From the NCBI RefSeq assembly GCF_018327685.1, contig NZ_BNEL01000001.1:4774001-4838000 (forward strand): DNA of 64,000 bases, in the 5' to 3' direction. The DNA is from Streptomyces sp. TS71-3 (lineage in GTDB: Bacteria; Actinomycetota; Actinomycetes; Streptomycetales; Streptomycetaceae). How positions within the stretch are numbered: position 1 is the first letter of the stretch; each line of letters begins with the position of its first letter. The notes below the pieces were generated by a model. That model saw only the letters and a program-made list of their open reading frames with translations. It was not told the origin of the DNA and made no database searches. Positions 27,003-35,838 of the stretch are shown here, piece by piece. Made by a program: the position numbers and the translations under genes.

Positions 27003-27902
27003 TCAGCGCACGGGCGTGAAGTCCCGGGCGCCGATGAAGTCCGGACGGCGGACGGGGGCCGCGAACGGCTCGACCGCCTCGTTCTCCACGCTGTTGAAGA
27101 CGATGAAGACGTTGCTGCGCGGGAAGGGGGTGATGTTGTCCCCCGAGCCGTGCATGCAGTTGCAGTCGAACCAGGTGGCCGAGCCCGCCTTGCCGGTGAA
27201 GAGCTTGATGCCGTGCTTCTCGGCGAAGCCCGTCAGCGCCTCGTTGGACGGCGTGCCCGCGTCCTGCATCTGGAGCGACTTCTTGTAGTTGTCCTTCGGC
27301 GTCGCCCCCGCGCAGCCGAGGAACGTCAGGTGCGAACCGGGCATGATCATCAGCCCGCCGTTGGTGTCGAAGTTCTCGGTGAGCGCGATCGACACGGAGA
27401 CGGCCCGCATGTTCGGCAGGCCGTCCTCCGCGTGCCAGGTCTCGAAGTCCGAGTGCCAGTAGAAGCCGGAGGCGCCGAAGCCCGGCTTCACGTTGATGCG
27501 CGACTGGTGCACGTAGACGTCGGAGCCGAGGATCTGCCGGGCACGGCCGACCACGCGCTCGTCGCGCACCAGGTTCGCGAACACCTCGCTGATCTTGTGG
27601 ATCTCGAAGACCGAGCGGATCTCCTGCGACTGGGGCTCGATGATCGAGCGCTCGTCGGCCCGGATCCCGGGGTCGGCCACGAGCCTGTCCAGCTCTGCGC
27701 GGTAGGTCGCCACCTCGTCCGGGGTGATGAGCTGGTCGATGGCCAGGAAGCCGTCACGCTCCAGGGACGCGAGGTCCTGGCCGCCAATCGGTCCCGGCGC
27801 GCCCGGCTCGCTCCAGACGACCGGGTCCTGGCGCGGAGTGGAGACCTCCGTGGCGCCACGGCTCGGGTACAGGTCGTTGGTCTTCTCAGGGGTGACGGTC
27901 AT
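27003..27902 (-). CDS. ectD: Ectoine hydroxylase (EctD)
   Basis: This 299-residue non-haem Fe(II)/2-oxoglutarate dioxygenase converts ectoine to 5-hydroxyectoine. The iron triad is His150 and Asp152 in F-Y-W-H-S-D-F-E-T-W-H and His251 in N-C-M-H-G-S. Arg262 in P-F-P-R-S-N is placed to bind 2-oxoglutarate. The EctD signature region 149-160 is intact. It begins three bases after the ectC stop and ends the ectABCD operon. Length matches the family (about 300). The product protects against osmotic, heat and desiccation stress. Confidence 0.97.
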   Translation of the reverse strand: MTVTPEKTNDLYPSRGATEVSTPRQDPVVWSEPGAPGPIGGQDLASLERDGFLAIDQLITPDEVATYRAELDRLVADPGIRADERSIIEPQSQEIRSVFEIHKISEVFANLVRDERVVGRARQILGSDVYVHQSRINVKPGFGASGFYWHSDFETWHAEDGLPNMRAVSVSIALTENFDTNGGLMIMPGSHLTFLGCAGATPKDNYKKSLQMQDAGTPSNEALTGFAEKHGIKLFTGKAGSATWFDCNCMHGSGDNITPFPRSNVFIVFNSVENEAVEPFAAPVRRPDFIGARDFTPVR

Positions 27903-27905
27903 CGC

Positions 27906-28304
27906 TCAGGCCTCCTCCGTCAACAGGGGATACACACCGTTCTCGTCGTGGTCCTCCCGGCCGGTCACGGGCGGGTTGAAGACGCAGACACATCGGAAGT
28001 CCGTCATGGGCCGCACGGTGTGCCGCTCGTGGCCGTCCAGCAGGTACATCGTTCCGGGAGTGATCCAGTGCTTCTCGCCGGTCTCGTCGTTGGTCAGCTC
28101 TGCCTCGCCCTCGACGCAGAGGACGGCCTCGATGTGGTTCGCGTACCACATCGACGTCTCTGTACCCGCGTAGATGATGGTCTCGTGGAGGGAGAAGCCG
28201 ACCTTCTCCTTCGCCAGCACGACCCGCTTGCTCTCCCAGGTGCCCGACTTCGACTTGATGTGCCGGTCGGTTCCTTCGATGTCCTTGAAAGATCGGACGA
28301 TCAC
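27906..28304 (-). CDS. ectC: L-ectoine synthase (EctC)
   Basis: This 132-residue cupin closes N-gamma-acetyl-diaminobutyrate to ectoine by losing water. The conserved stretch [16 protein letters not shown] is present at 52-67, and Y-L-L-D-G-H-E-R-H at 87-95. Glu59, Tyr87 and His95 are the probable metal ligands, inferred by alignment from memory. Length is normal for the family. It is separated by 114 bases from ectB and by three from ectD. Confidence 0.97.
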   Translation of the reverse strand: MIVRSFKDIEGTDRHIKSKSGTWESKRVVLAKEKVGFSLHETIIYAGTETSMWYANHIEAVLCVEGEAELTNDETGEKHWITPGTMYLLDGHERHTVRPMTDFRCVCVFNPPVTGREDHDENGVYPLLTEEA

Positions 28305-28418
28305 GGTGGCTCGACGCCTCTTCTCTGTGCTCTGCCATTCTGTGGCGGTGTTATTCGGATCTCGGTCTCACGGGGACGGGCCGGCCCCGGCCCGGACATG
28401 CCGGGCCGGGTGTGCGGC

Positions 28419-29690
28419 TCAGCTCGTCTCGCGGACCGCGCGGGCGAGGGTGCGCAGACCCTCGTCCAGCTCCTCGGGGGTGATGGTGAGGGCCGGAAGG
28501 AGCTTGATGACCTCGCTCTCCGGTCCGGACGTCTCCACCAGCAGCCCCAGCTCGAACGCGCGCCGGGCGACGGCCCCGGCCCGCTCCTTGTCGTGGAACT
28601 CCATGCCCCACACCAGACCCCGGCCGCGGTGCTCCTTGATCTCGCCGCGGTGCTCGTCCTGGATCGAGCCCAGCGCCTCGGCGACCTGCTGGCCGCGCGA
28701 GAGGGTCTGCTTCTCCATCGCGAAACCGTCGGTCCAGTACGTCTCCAGGGCCGCGGCGGCCGTGACGAAGGCCGGGTTGTTGCCGCGGAAGGTGCCGTTG
28801 TGCTCGCCCGGCTCCCAGACGTCCAGCTCGGGCTTGAACAGGCACAGCGACATCGGCAGCCCGTAGCCGCTGATCGACTTCGAGACGGTGACGATGTCCG
28901 GGGTGATGCCGGACTCCTCGAACGAGAAGAAGGCACCGGTCCGGCCGCAGCCCATCTGGATGTCGTCCACGATGAGCAGCATGTCGCGGCGCGCGCACAG
29001 TTCGGCGAGGGCGTGCAGCCACTCGGGGCGGGCGACGTTGATGCCGCCCTCGCCCTGCACGGTCTCCACGATCACCGCAGCGGGCTGGTTGAGGCCGGAG
29101 CCCTGGTCCTCCAGGAGCCGCTCGAACCACAGGAAGTCCGGCACCCGGCCGTCCAGGTAGTGGTCGAACGGCATCGGGGTGCCGTGCACCAGCGGGATGC
29201 CGGCGCCCGCCCGCTTGAAGGCGTTGCCGGTCACCGCGAGCGAGCCCAGTGACATGCCGTGGAAGGCGTTGGTGAACGAGATGATGGACTCGCGGCCCTT
29301 GACCTTGCGGGCCAGCTTGAGAGCCGACTCGACGGCGTTGGTGCCCGTGGGGCCGGGGAACATGACCTTGTACGGCAGGTCCCGCGGGCGCAGCACGATG
29401 TTCTGGAAGGACTCCAGGAACGCCCGCTTCGCCGTGGTGGACATGTCGAGACCGTGCGTGACGCCGTCCCGCTCCAGGTAGTCGATGAGGGCACGTTTCA
29501 GCACGGCGTTGTTGTGGCCGTAGTTCAGTGATCCGGCTCCGGCGAAGAAGTCCAGGTACTCGTGGCCGTCCTCGTCGTACATGCGGCTGCCCTGTGCGCG
29601 GTCGAAGACGGTGGGCCAGCCGCGGCAGTAGCTGCGCACCTCCGACTCCAGGGTCTCGAAGACACTCAGGTCCGGCTGGGTGATGGTCAC
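28419..29690 (-). CDS. ectB: Diaminobutyrate-2-oxoglutarate transaminase (EctB)
   Basis: This 423-residue class III aminotransferase makes L-2,4-diaminobutyrate from aspartate semialdehyde with glutamate as amino donor. Schiff-base Lys271 is in V-S-K-S-I-S-G-Y-G-L-P-M, and Asp242 in L-L-I-V-D-D-I-Q-M-G-C-G-R-T-G. P-T-G-T-N-A-V-E-S-A-L lies near 114-124. All match EctB. It is transcribed after ectA with an 84-base gap. Confidence 0.97.
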   Translation of the reverse strand: MTITQPDLSVFETLESEVRSYCRGWPTVFDRAQGSRMYDEDGHEYLDFFAGAGSLNYGHNNAVLKRALIDYLERDGVTHGLDMSTTAKRAFLESFQNIVLRPRDLPYKVMFPGPTGTNAVESALKLARKVKGRESIISFTNAFHGMSLGSLAVTGNAFKRAGAGIPLVHGTPMPFDHYLDGRVPDFLWFERLLEDQGSGLNQPAAVIVETVQGEGGINVARPEWLHALAELCARRDMLLIVDDIQMGCGRTGAFFSFEESGITPDIVTVSKSISGYGLPMSLCLFKPELDVWEPGEHNGTFRGNNPAFVTAAAALETYWTDGFAMEKQTLSRGQQVAEALGSIQDEHRGEIKEHRGRGLVWGMEFHDKERAGAVARRAFELGLLVETSGPESEVIKLLPALTITPEELDEGLRTLARAVRETS

Positions 29691-29774
29691 AGCATGCTCC
29701 TGGGATCTGGGATGTGAGGGGTGTCAGGGGGAGTGCTCGTGCAGGGGTCCGGGTGCGGCGGTCGCCGCCCGGAC

Positions 29775-30317
29775 TCAGAAGTCCAGGGGTCCGATGCGGT
29801 ACAGCACCTCGGGGTCATGGTGTTCGCCCTCCGGAAAGACTCCCGCGGGGAAGAGCACCTCGCGCTCCAGTGGCACCGAGTGCCGTTTGGCGAACGAGGT
29901 AAACAGTCGCTCCGAAGGGACGTTGCCGGGGGTGACCGTGGTCTCCAGGCCGATCAGGCCGCGGTCGGCCGAGACCCGGGCGGTCAGCCCGTCCAGCAGC
30001 GCGGCCGCCAGGCCCTTGCCGCGCTGGCTCTCGTCGACGGCCACCTGCCACACGACGAGGGTGCGGGGCCGCTCCGGCCGGATGTAGCCGGTGATGAAGG
30101 CGACCGGCTCGCCGTCGGGGTTGCGGCCCACGACGGACGTCCCAGCGAAGTCACGGCACCACAGCAGGTAGCTGTACGGGGAGTTGAGGTCGAGGGTTCT
30201 GGAGTCTCTGGCTATGCGCCAGAGGGTCGCTCCGTCCGCTACCCGGGGGCAGTCGAGCCGCAGGCCCTCGGGCATTTCCAGGAATTGCGGTTGCAGGTCT
30301 GCTTGTGCAGCGGTCAT
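29775..30317 (-). CDS. ectA: L-2,4-diaminobutyrate N-gamma-acetyltransferase (EctA)
   Basis: This 180-residue GNAT acetyltransferase performs the acetyl-CoA-dependent step before ring closure. The CoA-binding loop Q-R-G-K-G-L-A-A-A-L-L is at about 120-130, preceded by the strand V-W-Q-V-A-V-D. The motif P-Y-S-Y-L-L-W-C-R-D-F matches the EctA substrate site. The start is ATG 30315-30317. Upstream sequence is unusually A/T-rich and shows no close Shine-Dalgarno box, so initiation may depend on a weak site or a leaderless transcript. Confidence 0.96.
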   Translation of the reverse strand: MTAAQADLQPQFLEMPEGLRLDCPRVADGATLWRIARDSRTLDLNSPYSYLLWCRDFAGTSVVGRNPDGEPVAFITGYIRPERPRTLVVWQVAVDESQRGKGLAAALLDGLTARVSADRGLIGLETTVTPGNVPSERLFTSFAKRHSVPLEREVLFPAGVFPEGEHHDPEVLYRIGPLDF

Positions 30318-30846
30318 GCTTATTCAATTTACCTAGCAATTCCGGAAGATGCATCGCGAGCGAGGGTTACGGGCGAGGCGCACGTATGTTATCGCGCGTG
30401 CGCGAGGTGCGCGCGATGAGGTCGGCGATACGGGTGGTTTGCCTGGTAATTTCCGGGCGAAACGGACGCATTGTGGAGTCTGTCACATGTACGTAACGTG
30501 ACAGGGGCTCGCCAGGATTTCGTAAGGAACCGTCAGGGAACTGGGGCGTTTACGAGGCCGGAAACGGGGCAGAAGAATACGGGATGCTGCGAGAAAACGC
30601 ATTCTGAAATTCCGCCGTACGGGTCGTGTCAAATTCACGATAAAGCCCGGCGAGCGGCCGGTGGCAAGCCTTTGGCCCGGCAGGGTTCTGACCTGCGCCC
30701 ACGAAGGGGCGCGGGGTGGAAGTACCTCCCACGCCTTCAAGGCAGTGGGGGAGCGACCAGTCGCGACGACACCGCAAGGTCGCCACCCGCCGAACGGGGC
30801 AGACGCCACCGGCCCGGCGCCCACAAGAGGTCGGCACCCAAGGACG
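30318..30846. other. A/T-rich ect promoter region and downstream repeat
   Basis: This 529-bp gap lies upstream of ectA. It contains an A/T-rich stretch next to the start (30318-30350), the dyad at 30481-30503, and further A/T-rich sequence to about 30650. From about 30700 it holds an inverted copy of the repeat module GGAAGTACCTCCCACGCC...GGCAGTGGGGGAGCGACC. No gene is supported. Confidence 0.6.
30481..30503. promoter_or_regulatory. Perfect inverted repeat upstream of ectA
   Basis: TGTCAC-N11-GTGACA is a 23-bp dyad in the ect leader region, about 165 bp before ectA. It fits an operator for a dimeric regulator. Osmotic or heat control of ectoine genes is known in Streptomyces; the regulator is not identified here. 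Confidence 0.5.
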
Positions 30847-31950
30847 TCAGCCCTCCCAGCTCCGCTCCACCGCCTCCCGCGCCCCGTCGACATCGACCGT
30901 CGCCCCCGACTCGGCCAGCGCCTCCCCCAGAGCCGTGAGCCCCGCGAGCACGGCGCCCCGGGCGGCTTCCGGACCGTAGTGGTTGATCCGGATCATCTCC
31001 CCGGCCAGCGCCCCGCCGCCGGCGGCCAGCGGCAGCGCCGGATCCGCGGCCAGCGCCCGCGCCACCAGGCTCGCGGCGTCGGCGTCCGCGGGCACCCGCA
31101 GCGTGGTGGCCACGGGTGCCGCGGCCCGCACGTCGGGCACGAACGGTTCGAGACCCCCGCCGAGCGCCACCGCGCCCGCCCGGGTGGCCGCAGCGGCGGC
31201 GGCGTGCCGGCCCATCACCGTCTCCAGCCCGTCCTGCTCGATGCGGTCCACACACGCTTCGAGCGCCAGCATCTCCAGTTGCGCGGGCGCGTGCAGCAGC
31301 GCCGCCCGGCCGCCGTCGATCCACCGCTCCTTCCAGTCGAGCAGCGACAGGTACGAACGCCGCGGCGCCCGCGGATTGGCCGCCAGACGCTGCCAGGCAC
31401 GCTCGCTCACGACGGCCGCGGAGACCCCCGCCGGCCCGCCCATCGCCTTCTGCGGGCCGACCACGCACAGGTCCACGCCCCACGCGTCCGGCAGCAGCGG
31501 CTCGGCCGCCACCGAAGCCACCGCGTCCAGCATCATCAGCGCGCCGTGCGCCCGCACCACCTCGCCGATCTCCGCGACCGGGTTGGTGTTCCCGGTCGCC
31601 GCCTCGGCGTGCACGAGCGAGACGAAGTCGATCTCGGGGTGGGCGGCCAGCGCCTGAGCGACCTGCTCCGGCGCCACCGCCGTGTGGTACGGCACGGCCA
31701 GGTCCACCACCGTGGCGCCGCAGTCCCGCAGCCAGCCGCCGAACGTCTGCCCGTACGGCCCCGTGATCACGTTCAGCGCGGTGGTGCCGGGCCCGGCGGC
31801 ACCGCGGATGCACCCCTCCAGCGGCAGCAGCGCCTCACCCTGCATGATCACGACATCGTGCTCGGTGGACAGCAGCCGGGCGAGCCGGCGCTCCACGGCG
31901 GCGAACTGCGCCGGGGTGTAAGGAGCCAGGTCGAGGAAGGGGTGCGTCAC
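30847..31950 (-). CDS. Alanine-glyoxylate-type class V aminotransferase
   Basis: This 367-residue PLP enzyme has Asp142 (M-M-L-D-A-V-A-S) and Schiff-base Lys168 (V-V-G-P-Q-K-A-M-G-G-P-A-G). The C-terminal I-R-I-N-H-Y-G-P also belongs to the serine-pyruvate/alanine-glyoxylate aminotransferase group. It is transcribed toward ectA on the same strand but is separated by 529 bp with its own repeats, so an operon with ect is unlikely. Divergent from the amidohydrolase gene. Substrates are probably a small amino acid and glyoxylate or pyruvate; not proven. Confidence 0.88.
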   Translation of the reverse strand: MTHPFLDLAPYTPAQFAAVERRLARLLSTEHDVVIMQGEALLPLEGCIRGAAGPGTTALNVITGPYGQTFGGWLRDCGATVVDLAVPYHTAVAPEQVAQALAAHPEIDFVSLVHAEAATGNTNPVAEIGEVVRAHGALMMLDAVASVAAEPLLPDAWGVDLCVVGPQKAMGGPAGVSAAVVSERAWQRLAANPRAPRRSYLSLLDWKERWIDGGRAALLHAPAQLEMLALEACVDRIEQDGLETVMGRHAAAAAATRAGAVALGGGLEPFVPDVRAAAPVATTLRVPADADAASLVARALAADPALPLAAGGGALAGEMIRINHYGPEAARGAVLAGLTALGEALAESGATVDVDGAREAVERSWEG

Positions 31951-32102
31951 GAGGCGTGCCTCCGGTCCGTGGGCGGTCGGTGCAGGTCAGGGCAGTGGCC
32001 GCAGGGCGCGTGCGGCGCGCACGCCGCCCGGAGCGGCTGCCTGACCGAGGGTAGGCCCTGGCCACGGGCCGTGTGGGCCCCGCCGCCTCCTAAGCTGCAC
32101 TC

Positions 32103-33266
32103 ATGGACGATCAGGCTCTCCCGGAGCGCCCGGCCCGCGCGACCGCTCCATCCGGTTCACCCGGCGGTCCCACCGGTCCCGGCGCCCCCGTGCTGCATGT
32201 CAAGGGCCGCATCCTCACGGGGCCGCAGGGCGTGCGCGACGAACTCTGGGTGCTCGGCGGCCGGGTCACCTACGACCGGCCCGCGAGCGCACGCGACGTG
32301 CGCACCGTCACCGGCTGGGCGCTGCCCGGCCTCGTGGACGCGCACTGCCACGTCGGCCTCGACGCGCACGGCGGGGTGCCGGTCGAGACCGCGGAGAAGC
32401 AGGCCCTCACCGAACGCGAGGTAGGCGCCCTGCTGCTGCGCGACGCGGGATCGCCCTCCGACACCCGCTGGATCGACGACCGCGACGACCTCCCGAAGAT
32501 CATCCGCGCCGGGCGGCACATCGCCCGCACCCGCCGCTACATCCGCAACTACGCCCACGAGATCGAGCCCCCGGACCTCGTCGCCTACGTCGCCGGGGAG
32601 GCGCGCCGCGGTGACGGCTGGGTCAAGCTCGTCGGCGACTGGATCGACCGGGACGCGGGCGACCTCACGGCCTGCTGGCCGCGCGACGCCGTCGAGGCGG
32701 CCATCACCGAGGCGCACCGCCTGGGCGCCCGGGTCACCGCCCACTGCTTCGCCGAGGACTCCCTGCGCGACCTGGTCGAGGCGGGCATCGACTGCATCGA
32801 GCACGCCACCGGGCTCACCGAGGACACCATCCCGCTCTTCGCGGAGTGCGGCGTCGCCATCGTGCCGACGCTGGTCAACATCGCGACCTTCCCCGAACTC
32901 GCCGCCGGCGGCGAGGAACGGTACCCCCGCTGGTCGGCGCACATGCTCAGGCTCCACGAGCGCCGCTACGACACCGTGCGCGCCGCCTACGACGCCGGGA
33001 TCCCGATCTTCACCGGCACCGACGCCGGCGGGGGCCTCGCCCACGGCCTGGTGGCGGGCGAGGTGGTGGAGCTGGTGCGCGCGGGCCTGCCGCCGCTCGA
33101 CGCCCTGTCCGCCGCCACCTGGGGCGCCCGCGGCTGGCTCGGCCGCCCGAGTCTCGACGAGGGCGCCCCCGCGGACCTGGTGGTCTACGACGCGGACCCG
33201 CGCGCCGACGTCGGCGTCCTCGCGCACCCGCGGCATGTGGTGCTGAACGGGCGGGTGTTCGGGTAG
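32103..33266 (+). CDS. Metal-dependent amidohydrolase
   Basis: This 387-residue enzyme of the amidohydrolase superfamily has metal ligands His81 and His83 (V-D-A-H-C-H-V-G-L-D), Lys175 (W-V-K-L-V-G-D-W), His214 (V-T-A-H-C-F), His234 (C-I-E-H-A-T-G) and Asp307 (F-T-G-T-D-A-G-G-G). This set suggests a binuclear site with Lys, as in the prolidase/imidazolonepropionase-like subgroup. The first 28 residues are disordered. Substrate unknown; many Streptomyces relatives are annotated only as amidohydrolase. Confidence 0.9.
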   Translation: MDDQALPERPARATAPSGSPGGPTGPGAPVLHVKGRILTGPQGVRDELWVLGGRVTYDRPASARDVRTVTGWALPGLVDAHCHVGLDAHGGVPVETAEKQALTEREVGALLLRDAGSPSDTRWIDDRDDLPKIIRAGRHIARTRRYIRNYAHEIEPPDLVAYVAGEARRGDGWVKLVGDWIDRDAGDLTACWPRDAVEAAITEAHRLGARVTAHCFAEDSLRDLVEAGIDCIEHATGLTEDTIPLFAECGVAIVPTLVNIATFPELAAGGEERYPRWSAHMLRLHERRYDTVRAAYDAGIPIFTGTDAGGGLAHGLVAGEVVELVRAGLPPLDALSAATWGARGWLGRPSLDEGAPADLVVYDADPRADVGVLAHPRHVVLNGRVFG

Positions 33267-33376
33267 CGCCGTCCGTCCCGTCCCCCCGATCCGGCACGCC
33301 CGCGGTGTGGGCGCCGGGTGGACGCCGAGGGCGCCGCCCCGAGCGGCTGCCGCGCCGACCTGCCGTGTCGGCCGTC

Positions 33377-33448
33377 TGTCGGGGCTGTAGGGCGGATGTC
33401 AGGGGCCGTTGTAGGGCGGATGTCGGGGGCTGTAGGCCGGATGTCGGT
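33377..33448. repeat. Short imperfect tandem repeat
   Basis: Three units of 20-24 bp, each beginning TGTC and containing GGGGC-TGTAGG-CGGA, start at 33377, 33397 and 33421 with a fourth partial unit at 33442. They lie in the gap before the flavoprotein gene. Confidence 0.6.
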
Positions 33449-33525
33449 CCCACGTCGGCGGGACTTGGCACCTTTCGGGAGACGGCCGCCGGAGCCTCCC
33501 GGCGGCCCCGTCCCGAGGAGCCACC

Positions 33526-34656
33526 ATGCACACTCCCGTCACGATCATCGGCGCCGGACTCGGCGGACTCACGCTGGCCCGCGTCCTGCACGTCCACGGC
33601 ATCCCGTCCACGGTCTACGAGGCGGAGCCCTCCCCGTCGGCGCGCGCCCAGGGCGGGATGCTCGACATCCACGACTACAACGGGCAGCTCGCCCTCAAGG
33701 CGGCCGGCCTGATGGACGAGTTCCACGCCATCGTCCTGGAGGGCCGTCAGGCGATGCGCGTCCTCGACCAGGACGGCACCGTCCTGCTCGACAAGGCCGA
33801 CGACGGCACGGGCGGGCGCCCCGAGGCGCAGCGCGGCGACCTGCGGCAGATCCTGCTCGACGCGCTTCCGGCCGGCACCGTCCGGTGGGGGCACAAGGCC
33901 AGCGGCACCCGTTCCCTCGGCGGGGGCCGGCACGAGGTGGCGTTCGCCGGCGGCGGTACCGCCGTCACCGGCCTGCTGGTCGGCGCGGACGGCGCGTGGT
34001 CACGGGTCCGGCCCCTGCTCTCCACCGCCGTACCGGAGTACGCCGGCACGTCGTTCGTCGAGACCTACCTGTTCGACGCCGACACCCGGCACCCGGCCGC
34101 CGCGAAGGCGGTCGGCGGCGGGTCCATGATGGCGCCCGGGCAGGGCAGGGAGATCTTCGCCCACCGGGAGAGCGGCGACACCCTGCACACCTACGTGTCG
34201 CTGGCCAGGCCTCAGGAGTGGTTCGCCGCGATCGACTTCGCCGACGCCGCCGCGGCAACCGCGCGGATCGCGCAGGAGTTCGAGGGCTGGGCGCCGGAAC
34301 TCACCGCCCTGATCACCGACGGCGACACCCCGCCGGTCCCGCGCCCCCACCACGCCCTGCCGGTCGAGCACCGGTGGGACCGGGTGCCGGGGGTGACCCT
34401 GATCGGCGACGCCGCCCACCTCTCGCCCCCGAACGGCGAGGGTGCCAACCTGGCCATGCTCGACGGCGCCGAACTCGCCGAGGCCCTCGCCGCGCACCCC
34501 GACGACACCGAGGCCGCGCTCACCGAGTACGAGCAGGCCATGTTCCCCCGCAGCCCCGAGATCGCCGCCTTCGAAGGCCCCGAGATGGACGAGGCCGCCT
34601 CCCGCGAGGACATGGCCCGTGCCCTGATCGACATGATCACCCAGATGGGCCGATGA
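33526..34656 (+). CDS. FAD-dependent monooxygenase of the TetX type
   Basis: This 376-residue flavoprotein has the dinucleotide loop G-A-G-L-G-G at 9-14, the R-A-Q-G-G-M-L-D-I-H segment near 39-48, and the second FAD motif L-I-G-D-A-A-H-L-S-P-P-N-G-E-G-A-N-L-A-M near 296-315. This arrangement matches group A flavin monooxygenases related to tetracycline destructases. Family membership does not prove drug inactivation: many soil actinomycete relatives act on other aromatics. It stands alone; the gene is followed by a short direct-repeat spacer and the convergent cobC. Confidence 0.9.
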   Translation: MHTPVTIIGAGLGGLTLARVLHVHGIPSTVYEAEPSPSARAQGGMLDIHDYNGQLALKAAGLMDEFHAIVLEGRQAMRVLDQDGTVLLDKADDGTGGRPEAQRGDLRQILLDALPAGTVRWGHKASGTRSLGGGRHEVAFAGGGTAVTGLLVGADGAWSRVRPLLSTAVPEYAGTSFVETYLFDADTRHPAAAKAVGGGSMMAPGQGREIFAHRESGDTLHTYVSLARPQEWFAAIDFADAAAATARIAQEFEGWAPELTALITDGDTPPVPRPHHALPVEHRWDRVPGVTLIGDAAHLSPPNGEGANLAMLDGAELAEALAAHPDDTEAALTEYEQAMFPRSPEIAAFEGPEMDEAASREDMARALIDMITQMGR

Positions 34657-34749
34657 GCCACTCGACCCCGCACGCCCGAGCAGCGCCCACGCCCGCGCGA
34701 AAGGCGGTTGCCCACGCCCGAGCAGCACTTAGGCGTTCCCGATCAGTAC

Positions 34750-35838
34750 CTACGCGTTCCCGAGCAGCGGCTGCTCACATCCGATTACCGCGGCCAGCGC
34801 CGTAAGGAAGCGGTCCGTGGTGGCACGGTCCCGTACCGCGATCCGCAGCCAGTCGGGCCCCAGCCCGGGGAAGGTGTCGGCGCGGCGCACCGCGAACCCG
34901 CGCTCCCGCAGCCGGGTCCGGGCCTTCTCCGCCCCGGCCAGCCGCACCAGCACGAAGGACGCACGCGCGGGTCCCGCCACCCACGGGCCGCGGTCCCCGT
35001 CCGGGCCGGCCGCGGCGGCCAGCCGGGCGAGCCCGGCGACCAGGTGGTCCCGATCGGCCGCGACGGCCTCGGCCGACCGGGCCGCCTCGGCCAGTGCCTC
35101 CGGCGCCATGCAGGACTCCGTCGCGACGAGCGCGGGGGTGGAGACCGGCCACAGCGGCTGCGCCCGCGCCAGTTCGGAGACGGTGTCCGGGGCCGCGAGG
35201 ACGTAGCCCGCCCGCAGCCCGGCCAGTCCCCACGTCTTGGTGAGGCTGCGCAGCACCACGAGCCCCGGCACGTCGGTGCGGCCCGCCAGGGACTCCGGCT
35301 CGCCGGGCACCGCGTCCATGAACGCCTCGTCCACCACCAGCACCCGGCCGGGCCTGGCGAGCGCCGCCACCTGACCGGCCGGATGCAGTACGGACGTCGG
35401 ATTGGTCGGGTTGCCGAGCACCACCATGTCGGCGTCCTCGGGCACGGCACCCGGGCGCAGCCGGAAGCCGTCCCGGGCGTCGAGCAGCACGCGGCCGACG
35501 CGGTGCCCGGCGTCGAGCAGCGCCGCCTCCGGCTCGGTGAACTGCGGGTGCACCACCACCGGCCTGCTCACCCGCAGCGCCCGTGCCAGCAGGACGAACG
35601 CCTCCGCGGCGCCCGCCGTCAGCAGCACGCGCTCCACCGGCAGCCCGTGCCGTTCCGCGACCGCCGCCCGCGCGGCCCGGTCGTCCGGGTAGGCCGCGAG
35701 CCCGTCCAGCGACGCGGCGAGCCGGGCCCGCAGCCACGGCGGGGGAGTGCCGGACCGGACGTTCACCGCGAGGTCGACGAGCCCGCCGTCGCGGACCTCC
35801 GCGTCACCGTGGTGCCGCAGGTCGTGGACTGCGCTCAT
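34750..35838 (-). CDS. cobC: Threonine-phosphate decarboxylase-like aminotransferase (CobC)
   Basis: This 362-residue class I/II PLP enzyme has Asn147 (N-P-T-N-P-T), Asp170 (V-V-D-E-A-F), and Schiff-base Lys201 (R-S-L-T-K-T-W-G-L-A-G-L-R). CobC-type enzymes give (R)-1-amino-2-propanol phosphate for the nucleotide loop of cobalamin. Related actinobacterial histidinol-phosphate-like paralogues exist, but the cobalamin context favours CobC. ATG 35838 is chosen because it overlaps the TGA of the upstream cobE gene (ATGA) and has AAGGA eight bases before it; ATG 35847 is possible. Confidence 0.87.
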   Translation of the reverse strand: MSAVHDLRHHGDAEVRDGGLVDLAVNVRSGTPPPWLRARLAASLDGLAAYPDDRAARAAVAERHGLPVERVLLTAGAAEAFVLLARALRVSRPVVVHPQFTEPEAALLDAGHRVGRVLLDARDGFRLRPGAVPEDADMVVLGNPTNPTSVLHPAGQVAALARPGRVLVVDEAFMDAVPGEPESLAGRTDVPGLVVLRSLTKTWGLAGLRAGYVLAAPDTVSELARAQPLWPVSTPALVATESCMAPEALAEAARSAEAVAADRDHLVAGLARLAAAAGPDGDRGPWVAGPARASFVLVRLAGAEKARTRLRERGFAVRRADTFPGLGPDWLRIAVRDRATTDRFLTALAAVIGCEQPLLGNA

